In this document: piece by piece, positions 6,364-10,939 of the stretch
Position numbering within the stretch: position 1 is the stretch's first letter
Layout: each line of letters starts with the position of its first letter
From: Anaerolineae bacterium
GTDB lineage: Bacteria; Chloroflexota; Anaerolineae; B4-G1
Assembly (NCBI GenBank): GCA_030612185.1
Contig: JAUWOI010000054.1
Coordinates: 1 to 14,224 of the forward strand
Direction: 5' to 3'
Length of the DNA: 14,224 nt
Program-made: the position numbers and the translations under genes
Notes under the pieces: model-generated
What the model was told of the DNA's origin: nothing
The model's input: the letters and a program-made list of their open reading frames with translations, nothing else
Databases searched by the model: none

Positions 6364-6629
6364 ACGGCTGCTCTAACCAGTCCCACCAGGCTCGGTGCTT
6401 GCAGTTGAATCCGTTGAACTCCATTGCGGTAATCAGCCTGGCGCGCAAGCCAGGTTCGGTAGACGCTAGCCCATTCTCCGAAGTCCAGTACCCAACTGTC
6501 ATCCTCTGGTTCTTCACCGCTAACGTATGCGGCGTAGAAGGTTTCCGAACGGATGCCATATTTGCGCTCAAAACGCAGTAAATCCTCTTCAAGCGCGTGA
6601 ATGTCAGCTAGAATCTCTCGCAGGTTCAT
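6360..6629 (-). CDS. Probable antitoxin partner of the TumE/DUF6516-like toxin
   Basis: Small acidic protein of 89 residues (MNLREILADIHALEEDLLRF...), helical and rich in Glu, with a central EPEDDSWVLDFGEWA. I recall this type as the gene directly upstream of DUF6516/TumE toxins, hence the antitoxin call; no DNA-binding domain is obvious. GGAGG (6636-6640) is six bases from ATG 6629 and only three from ATG 6632, so I prefer 6629. The TGA overlaps the toxin ATG. An extended -10 box lies just upstream. The frame is intact although the toxin gene is broken. Confidence 0.65.
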   Translation of the reverse strand: MNLREILADIHALEEDLLRFERKYGIRSETFYAAYVSGEEPEDDSWVLDFGEWASVYRTWLARQADYRNGVQRIQLQAPSLVGLVRAAV

Positions 6630-6647
6630 CATTCACCTCCACGTTCA

Positions 6648-6656
6648 ATTATAGCA
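6648..6656 (-). promoter_or_regulatory. Extended -10 promoter element of the antitoxin gene
   Basis: Minus-strand TGCTATAAT, a perfect TATAAT with the TGn extension. No good -35 box lies 16-18 bp upstream, which fits an extended -10 promoter. The predicted start leaves a very short leader that just contains the GGAGG site. Confidence 0.55.
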
Positions 6657-6687
6657 TAGTCCGCCCATCTGCCATAGTGACGGCGAA

Positions 6688-6873
6688 TTAGGCGCAGGCG
6701 AGTGTGCCGATCTTCTCGACCAAATCTGCCTTATCTACCGTGAAAATCTGGGAGACGTTGACCACGCTGCGTTTTGGCAGATTGGCCTCGCCTTTTCCTA
6801 AACGATAGCCAGGCGCTGATCCCCTTGGTTCACCCAGGTCAACCCAAAACACGTGATCTTGCCTGATTACCAT
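6688..6873 (-). pseudogene. MazF/PemK-like toxin with central deletion
   Basis: 61 codons. The N-terminus MVIRQDHVFWVDLGEPRGSA matches the start of MazF/PemK endoribonucleases. After PGYR the sequence jumps to GEANLPKRSVVNVSQIFTVD, which belongs well past the middle of the family, and the frame ends at GTLACA, short of the usual C-terminal helix. About 40 residues are missing, including the RPVLVIQND-type strand and the Thr/Ser segment that hold the catalytic Arg and Thr. The frame remains open across the junction, so a stub may be made, but it cannot be a normal nuclease. Its ATG overlaps the end of the upstream antitoxin gene by seven bases. Compare the intact mazF at 10362. Confidence 0.8.
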
Positions 6874-7121
6874 TGCCCCTCCACCAGTTGCCGCTGCTGG
6901 TGGCGCATACGTTGCTGGAGGTCTTGCTCTACTGGATCTGGCATGTCCTCATACGCGGCGTTGATTTCTTTGAGAAGCCTTTGGTTTTGGTGGTGTTCAA
7001 TGAATTCCTCCATAGCCAGCACAAACAGGCGGCTGCGCGAGACCTGCATTTCGCGAGCCAGAGCCTCAACCTGGTCAAAAAGGGGCTGTTGAAGGGAGAT
7101 TGCTGTCTTTACGCTCGCCAT
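6867..7121 (-). CDS. Ribbon-helix-helix antitoxin (MazE-like)
   Basis: 84-residue antitoxin. The N-terminal MASVKTAISLQQPLFDQVEA is a ribbon-helix-helix strand and first helix; REMQVSRSRLFVLAMEEFIE gives the turn and second helix. The acidic, helical C-terminal half should bind MazF. It overlaps the mazF remnant by seven bases, which fixes the pairing. ATG 7121 has only a weak AAGAAAGA ribosome site. It has a near-consensus promoter with two small palindromes at 7146-7180, suitable for autorepression. The antitoxin looks complete while its toxin has lost the catalytic core. Confidence 0.8.
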   Translation of the reverse strand: MASVKTAISLQQPLFDQVEALAREMQVSRSRLFVLAMEEFIEHHQNQRLLKEINAAYEDMPDPVEQDLQQRMRHQQRQLVEGQW

Positions 7122-7145
7122 TTCATACCATTCTTTCTTGATACC

Positions 7146-7174
7146 AGTATAACTGACTTGCCTCCGTTGGTCAA
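7146..7174 (-). promoter_or_regulatory. Promoter of the degraded mazEF-like operon, with operator-like palindromes
   Basis: Minus-strand TTGACC (7169-7174), 17-bp spacer, TATACT (7146-7151). A TTGGT-CAAT-ACCAA inverted repeat (7167-7180) covers the -35 box and CAGT-ATA-ACTG (7145-7155) covers the -10 box. The same -10 hexamer is used twice by the intact mazEF at 9964-10047. Confidence 0.65.
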
Positions 7175-7189
7175 TACCAAGATGGAAGC

Positions 7190-7237
7190 GTTGCGTGCTG
7201 CGTGACGAAACAAAACACGCAACACGCAACACGAAAC
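7190..7237. repeat. Inverted heptamer repeats forming a long hairpin
   Basis: GTTGCGT GCTGCGT (7190-7203) faces ACGCAAC ACGCAAC ACGAAAC (7217-7237). The segments 7190-7204 and 7216-7230 pair over 15 bp with one mismatch around an 11-nt A-rich loop. It sits between the stop of the remnant gene at 7238 and the promoter at 7146-7174, so it could terminate transcription from the cupin side. Confidence 0.75.
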
Positions 7238-7441
7238 TCAGAACTGCTTGGTCAATCGGTTAATCCGCTCCACGTGCTCCGGATCGTAGTAGTCGCCGAA
7301 ACGGGTCTGCGGGAGTTCTGCCTTGCGGGTCATCAGTTCCTCGTATTCGTCGTCGTCCACGAGTGCCACGCAGCGGCCGATGCAGGACTCACCGTCCACG
7401 AAGCGCCAGGGGAAGAAGCCGATGGTTGTTGCTCCTTTTCT
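7238..7441 (-). pseudogene. C-terminal remnant of an unrecognised gene
   Basis: The minus strand is open from just after a TAG at 7442-7444 to a TGA at 7238-7240. It has no ATG, GTG or TTG start placed to translate the segment. It reads TTIGFFPWRFVDGESCIGRC, VALVDDDEYEELM, then TRFGDYYDPEHVERI; the strong codon-like character says this was coding. A good AAGGAG site (centred near 7434-7438) is present but is followed by ATC instead of ATG, as if the 5' part of a gene had been cut out just behind its ribosome site. I do not recognise the family with confidence; a cyclase-type amidohydrolase C-terminus is one weak idea. The cupin gene directly upstream was probably its operon partner. Confidence 0.5.
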
Positions 7442-7458
7442 CTACTGCATGATCCCCC

Positions 7459-7800
7459 TCATTTTGGGTTGGGGATGAGACAGATAAACTCCAATTTCTC
7501 CTTGGAGGTGTTCTTCAACTGGTGCTCTTCGCCAGGTGGGATGAATATGACATCCCCTCTGGAAAGGGGGAACTCCTCCTCTCCTTGGACCAAGACGCCG
7601 CTTCCCTCCAGGATGAACACCTCGTGTTCCCATGGATGCTTGTGGTAGGGTGAGTGACCACCGGGCTCGACTTCGAATACTCTCATGGAGAAATTGGGCG
7701 CTCCGTCTTTTTCGGAAATGACCCATCTGACAGTGAGCCCCGAAGCACCTTGCTCGCCCACTGGATCGGGTGGGGTTTCCTTGTAATGCGTGATCTTCAT
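7459..7800 (-). CDS. Small single-domain cupin
   Basis: 113-residue cupin. Motif 1 is PGGHSPYHKHPWEHEVFILEG (quoted in part: HKHPWEHEVF), giving metal ligands His53, His55 and Glu60; motif 2 is GDVIFIPPGEEHQLKN with His93. All four metal ligands are present, so a metal-bound enzyme or a small-molecule-binding protein is possible. ATG 7800 follows a full AGGAGGT site. It is 17 bp upstream of the remnant gene at 7238-7441, and is preceded by four CACTGA repeats and a palindrome. Substrate is unknown; small stand-alone cupins often accompany oxidoreductase or amidohydrolase pathways. Confidence 0.85.
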   Translation of the reverse strand: MKITHYKETPPDPVGEQGASGLTVRWVISEKDGAPNFSMRVFEVEPGGHSPYHKHPWEHEVFILEGSGVLVQGEEEFPLSRGDVIFIPPGEEHQLKNTSKEKLEFICLIPNPK

Positions 7801-7824
7801 TTTTTACCTCCTGAACCATTGGAT

Positions 7825-7857
7825 CACTGAACCACTGATCGCACTGAGATCCACTGA
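7825..7857. repeat. Four spaced CACTGA motifs upstream of the cupin
   Basis: CACTGA at 7825, 7833, 7842 and 7852, so the start-to-start spacing grows 8, 9, 10 bp. It lies 25-57 bp upstream of the cupin ATG. It may be a degenerate short repeat or a multi-site operator. Confidence 0.6.
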
Positions 7858-7876
7858 GTGCGGCGCAAACCGAGTT

Positions 7877-7890
7877 CCCCTGCGCAGGGG
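7877..7890. repeat. Perfect 14-bp palindrome
   Basis: CCCCTGCGCAGGGG is fully self-complementary and extends as a hairpin to 7874-7893 with one G-T pair. It lies about 75 bp upstream of the cupin ATG and could be a regulator site or a hairpin. Nothing else is seen between here and 7973. Confidence 0.5.
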
Positions 7891-7981
7891 GACGCATGGG
7901 CAGACACGCAGACCCTGGGCGTCTTAGCGGATGGCCGCGCACCCAGACGGGCTGCTTTGGAAGCCCCTATCACATTATGGG

Positions 7982-8157
7982 GTTACTACTCAGGCGTCAT
8001 TCCGAGCGACTGAAAGGAGCGCAGCAGCCTGCCCTGAGCCTGTCGAAGGGACTGAAGGGAGTCGAGGAATCTGGTCGCTCTTGCCGCCGAAAACCGAGAT
8101 TCCTCGACTCGCTGCGCTCGCTCGGAATGACGTGTTGTGGGAAGCCTGAGTAATAAC
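7982..8157. mobile_element. 176-bp MITE with 14-bp terminal inverted repeats and 8-bp target duplication
   Basis: Ends GTTACTACTCAGGC (7982-7995) and GCCTGAGTAATAAC (8144-8157) match at 13 of 14 positions as inverted repeats. The element is flanked exactly by the direct repeat ATTATGGG (7974-7981 and 8158-8165). Internally it holds two more inverted pairs: CGTCATTCCGAGCGA (7995-8009) with TCGCTCGGAATGACG (8118-8132), 15 bp perfect, and GAGTCGAGGAATCT (8059-8072) with AGATTCCTCGACTC (8097-8110), 14 bp perfect. It also carries the common CCTGAGCCTGTCGAAGG motif. There is no transposase, so it must have been moved in trans. Confidence 0.85.
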
Positions 8158-8174
8158 ATTATGGGATCGTTATC

Positions 8175-8200
8175 GGGCAGCCTCTGCAGAGAGGTCGCCC
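8175..8200 (-). terminator. Hairpin downstream of dodecin, weak terminator candidate
   Basis: GGGC-AG-CCTCT and AGAGG-TC-GCCC pair into an 11-position stem with one mismatch and one G-T pair around a GCAG loop, starting 24 bp past the dodecin stop. There is no T tract, so rho-independent termination is doubtful. Confidence 0.3.
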
Positions 8201-8224
8201 GCACGGGATCCGGCACAGTCGCTC

Positions 8225-8440
8225 TCAGTCGCCGGGTTCGTACTTGAAGGAGACCTTCACCTTCGCCCGGTAGGTGTGTACCTTCCCGTCCTCGATCTGT
8301 AAGTCCAGTTCAACGACCTCGGCGATGCGCAGGTCTCGCAGGGACAGCGCCGCCCTCTCTACGGCGGTCGCAGCAGCCTTCTCCCACGACTCGGTGCTGG
8401 TCCCAATCAGTTCGATCACCTTGTAGATACTCTCTGCCAT
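8225..8440 (-). CDS. Dodecin (flavin-binding dodecamer protein)
   Basis: 71 residues, the typical dodecin length. MAESIYKVIELIGTS, then ESWEKAAATAVERA with Trp19 (the flavin-stacking tryptophan), then LRDLRIAEVVELDLQIEDGK and YRAKVKVSFKYE. Dodecins form hollow cytosolic dodecamers that bind flavins (FMN or riboflavin in bacteria) and buffer free flavin. An AAAGGAGAG site precedes ATG 8440. It follows the FAD oxidoreductase gene by about 100 bp in the same orientation; a TATAGT box at 8486-8491 may give it its own promoter, but no -35 is clear. Confidence 0.92.
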   Translation of the reverse strand: MAESIYKVIELIGTSTESWEKAAATAVERAALSLRDLRIAEVVELDLQIEDGKVHTYRAKVKVSFKYEPGD

Positions 8441-8538
8441 TGTTGCTCTCCTTTCGCCCGAGCGGACCCGATGAGCCCGCGGGCCACTATAGCCGCTGCC
8501 TTCCCGATCTTAGTGCGGGAGGCGCGGTGCCTGCTTGC

Positions 8539-9708
8539 TTAACAGAGGTCTTGTCGAGCAAACACCCGTAAATCCCTCACCTCTTCGGTGGTTTTTCCTT
8601 CAAAACGCCCAATCCGAAATGGGTGGATGTCCATGGTGGAGGTACGTCCATTGTTGATGTATTCAGCCACGAGTTGCCCAGCCATTGGCGCTTGAATGAT
8701 GCCTGTTCCGCCCCATCCACAATTAAGAATGAAACCATCCACCGAGGGCACAGTACCCAGGATTGGACGATCATCAAGTGTCACGGGGCGGATCCCCGTC
8801 CAGCCCGTCAACGTGGAGGCCCCCTCCAATACCGGGACGCGATGTACCGCTGCCTCTACCAGCTCATTCATCATCTCAAAGTCGAACGGGACGTCCAGTT
8901 TGTCGGTGGGCGATGATCCCATACCCATCAAGACGCCGGGGCCTTCGGGACGGAAATACCACTCTGCCGTCACATCCTCGATGAAAGGTCTGGTGGACGG
9001 GATGTCTGGAAAAGGCCCGGTGACCAGAATGCTCCTGGCTGAGTTGATGATCGCAATCTCAACGTCAACCCACTTTCCGATCTCGATGGCCCACGGCCCT
9101 CCGGCATTCACCACCACCCTGGTGGCCACAAAGCCCTGATCCGTAGTAACGCCTTCCACCTGCCCTTTCCGAACGCGGATCCCTGTGGCGCGTGCACCTT
9201 GACATAATTTGACACCCATCTCACGCGCCTTGCCGATATAGCCCCACATGATCATATGTGGGTCGAAAGATCCATCGTCTGGTCCCCAGGTGCCGAGAGC
9301 GATGTCCTCGGTGTTTATTTCAGGGTAGCGTCGCTTGATTTCCTCGGGTGTGAGTATGTCTGTCCTGATGTCAAGGGACTGCAACAACTTTGCGCTCCGA
9401 AGCAGGTACTCGGCGCTTTCTTGAGTGGCAAGCGATAGCCATCCGATTCTCTTGAAGTCAATTGGGACATCAATCTCGTCCTCAAATTGCATGTATCTTT
9501 CGTACGAGTGCTTCGCCAAACGAGCGCTTAACTCGTCGGTGCCAAACTGCAAACTCAGCATAGAGGCAGACTTGCCGGACGCCCCGCTTCCCACCTGGTC
9601 CATTTCGACGACCACGACATCCGTTATGCCCATTCGAGCAAGATGATATGCCGTGCTGCACCCAATAACGCCTGCACCAATGATCACTACGTCTGCCATA
9701 GATTGCAT
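8539..9708 (-). CDS. FAD-dependent oxidoreductase, DAO family (sarcosine oxidase beta/glycine oxidase-like)
   Basis: 389 residues, usual length for this family, which oxidises amino acids or N-methyl amino acids with FAD. N-terminal dinucleotide-binding motif VVIIGAGVIGCSTAYHLA (G11, G13, G16) with Glu35 ending the second strand, then GSGASGKSASM, a central substrate domain (DDGSFDPHMIMWGYIGKA), VVVNAGGPWA (198-207), and the C-terminal GWTGIRPVTLDDRPILG (302-318) followed by GWGGTGIIQAPMAG. No membrane segment. ATG 9708 has only weak GAGAG upstream; ATG 9699 has none. A tandem direct repeat (9724-9746) lies just upstream. Substrate not determinable. A relation to amide or ureide catabolism with fdrA and the nitrilase is plausible but unproven. 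Confidence 0.9.
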   Translation of the reverse strand: MQSMADVVIIGAGVIGCSTAYHLARMGITDVVVVEMDQVGSGASGKSASMLSLQFGTDELSARLAKHSYERYMQFEDEIDVPIDFKRIGWLSLATQESAEYLLRSAKLLQSLDIRTDILTPEEIKRRYPEINTEDIALGTWGPDDGSFDPHMIMWGYIGKAREMGVKLCQGARATGIRVRKGQVEGVTTDQGFVATRVVVNAGGPWAIEIGKWVDVEIAIINSARSILVTGPFPDIPSTRPFIEDVTAEWYFRPEGPGVLMGMGSSPTDKLDVPFDFEMMNELVEAAVHRVPVLEGASTLTGWTGIRPVTLDDRPILGTVPSVDGFILNCGWGGTGIIQAPMAGQLVAEYINNGRTSTMDIHPFRIGRFEGKTTEEVRDLRVFARQDLC

Positions 9709-9723
9709 GCTTCTGTTGCTCTC

Positions 9724-9746
9724 CGATTTCTACAGCGATTCTACAG
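9724..9746. repeat. Tandem direct repeat upstream of the FAD oxidoreductase
   Basis: CGATTTCTACAG (9724-9735) directly followed by CGATTCTACAG (9736-9746), differing by one T. It ends 16 bp before ATG 9708 and could be an operator. Confidence 0.55.
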
Positions 9747-9795
9747 ATTGAACAGCCAGAGACTGGATGGTTTTCTCTGCCACGGTCTTTCCTCT

Positions 9796-9949
9796 CTGGT
9801 GATTACCTACATGTCCGAAAGACCTCCGAGGTTTCACTCCCTGCAACAAAACAGCCCGCATTTTGCCCTCGACACGCGGCGCTTTGACACATCACTTGCC
9901 CAAAACCTCGGAGGTCTGAGGTGGCAATGAACTTATGGGTAATCACCGG
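9796..9949. mobile_element. MITE-like element, family A, copy 2 (complete)
   Basis: 154 bp. Outer ends CTGGTGATTACC (from 9796) and GGTAATCACCGG (to 9949) are inverted repeats with one mismatch; inner arms AGACCTCCGAGGTTT (9820-9834) and AAACCTCGGAGGTCT (9903-9917) are perfect. Flanked by TCTTTCCTCT (9786-9795) and TCTTTCCCCT (9950-9959), an imperfect direct repeat (9 of 10) that reads as a decayed target duplication. The first 132 bp match 3743-3874 at all but four positions. It separates the divergent oxidoreductase gene and mazEF. Confidence 0.85.
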
Positions 9950-9963
9950 TCTTTCCCCTCGGC

Positions 9964-10082
9964 TTGACAGATTATGAACAACAGTATATACTCTTAGTGT
10001 ATACGACAACCATTGGTCGTGACATACCGCAAATCGCAGTATATACTTCTGATGCATACGACAGTTATTGGAGGTGACATAC
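9964..10082 (+). promoter_or_regulatory. Duplicated promoter/operator module of mazEF
   Basis: P1: TTGACA (9964-9969), 17 bp, TATACT (9987-9992). P2: GTGACA (10019-10024), 17 bp, TATACT (10042-10047). Both -10 boxes lie in the palindrome AGTATATACT, within two copies of a 46-bp module (9982-10027 and 10037-10082; 36 of 46 positions identical; period 55 bp). ACGAC and GTCGT (10003-10007, 10016-10020) form an inverted repeat between them. The ribosome site GGAGGTGA (10070-10077) is in the second module. This looks like autoregulation by the MazE-MazF complex from two tandem operators. Confidence 0.75.
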
Positions 10083-10083
10083 G

Positions 10084-10359
10084 ATGAGTACAACCCAAAC
10101 CATGCGTCGCATTATCGTCACGATGCCTCCCGACCTGGTGCAGCAGGTCGAGGAGATGGCCTCCCGGCTCGACTTCAACCGCAGCCAGTTCATCCGCCGG
10201 GCGGTGGAGGCGTTCCTGGAAGATCAGCGCCGCCGCGAACTGCGCGCGTTGCTCAAGGAAGGCTACCTGGCCAATGCCGAGCGGGATCTTCGTATCGCGG
10301 AGGAATTTGCCTACGCTGATTACGAGACGGTTGCCCGCTATGCGCCCTGGGAGGAGTGA
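10084..10359 (+). CDS. mazE: Ribbon-helix-helix antitoxin MazE-like
   Basis: 91 residues. The N-terminal domain is a CopG/Arc-type ribbon-helix-helix: strand RRIIVTMPP (8-16), helix DLVQQVEEMASRLD, turn and second helix NRSQFIRRAVEAFLEDQRRR. The C-terminal part is acidic and should neutralise MazF. GGAGGTGA is six bases before ATG 10084. It ends at TGA 10357-10359, two bases before the mazF ATG. It is the only operon on the plus strand in this window. It should dimerise and repress its own duplicated promoter upstream. It is not closely alike in sequence to the antitoxin at 6867-7121. Confidence 0.85.
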   Translation: MSTTQTMRRIIVTMPPDLVQQVEEMASRLDFNRSQFIRRAVEAFLEDQRRRELRALLKEGYLANAERDLRIAEEFAYADYETVARYAPWEE

Positions 10360-10361
10360 GC

Positions 10362-10721
10362 ATGCCCACCCAAACCTGTCGCCGTGGCGAAATCTACTGG
10401 GCTGATCTCAACCCAGTCATTGGGCACGAGCAAGGTGGACGACGGCCCGTGTTGATCATCCAGAATGACGTCGGGAACCGTTACAGCCCAACCACCATCG
10501 TAGTCCCGATCACATCCTCCTTCTCGGATAAAGTCTATCCCACCGAAGTTCGAGTCCCAGCCGATACGGGCGGGCTGACCGGTGATTCCTCCATGTTGTT
10601 GAATCAGATCAAGGCGATAGACAAGCGCCGGCTGGAACGGTGCATCGGCCAACTGGACAAGGCAACGATGCGCCGGGTAGATCAGGCCATCAAGATTAGC
10701 CTGGGCTTGGTTCCCCTCTAG
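10362..10721 (+). CDS. mazF: MazF endoribonuclease toxin
   Basis: 119 residues, full length for MazF/PemK sequence-specific RNases. RRGEIYWADLNP (7-18), GHEQGGRRPVLIIQND (21-36) with catalytic-type Arg28, TTIVVPITSS with Thr51 (equivalent to B. subtilis MazF Arg25 and Thr48), and SMLLNQIKAIDKRRL (77-91), then the C-terminal helix ending ISLGLVPL. ATG 10362 has GGAGGAG five bases upstream; a GTG at 10356 would overlap the mazE stop (GTGA) but has a badly spaced ribosome site. The toxin appears functional, unlike the stub at 6688-6873. Confidence 0.92.
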   Translation: MPTQTCRRGEIYWADLNPVIGHEQGGRRPVLIIQNDVGNRYSPTTIVVPITSSFSDKVYPTEVRVPADTGGLTGDSSMLLNQIKAIDKRRLERCIGQLDKATMRRVDQAIKISLGLVPL

Positions 10722-10726
10722 GCGAC

Positions 10727-10939
10727 TCACTTGGACCGAAACGCCTCCCGCACTATCTCCTCACTGAAGAAGCCACTTGCTTCACCTTCCGCCGCGTAGC
10801 GATACACCGCCGCCACGTAGATCCCGTTCAACGTCGAACTGATCAGGCCCATAAAGACGAACGTCAACACGAACAGCAAAGCCGTCAGTGCGATGAGCAC
10901 CGGCGAGTGGGTCGAAGCGACCAGTACGTAGCAACTACC
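10727..10939 (-). pseudogene. C-terminal remnant of a membrane protein (DUF6159-like)
   Basis: Directly after the GH94 stop, in the same frame, the minus strand stays open to a TGA at 10727-10729. It reads YVLVASTHSPVLIALTALL, a hydrophobic helix FVLTFVFMGLISSTL, then NGIYVAAVYRYAAEGEA and SEEIVREAFRSK. This resembles, from memory, the last helix and tail of DUF6159-type multi-pass proteins. No start codon with a ribosome site exists, so it is a 3' fragment of a lost gene. It ends five bases from the convergent mazF stop, suggesting that the arrival of mazEF or a deletion removed neighbouring DNA. Confidence 0.55.

Noticed and set aside
6221..6592. 123-codon minus-strand open frame
   Set aside because: It is in the wrong frame for the antitoxin and only meets the toxin remnant partly; the ATGA-coupled reading with a frameshift explains the DNA better.
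7190..7237. CRISPR-like array
   Set aside because: Units are 7 bp, contiguous and without unique spacers; no cas genes.
7442..7942. 166-codon minus-strand frame through the cupin region
   Set aside because: Out-of-frame shadow of the cupin gene extended into the CACTGA repeat; the cupin has all metal ligands and a full ribosome site.
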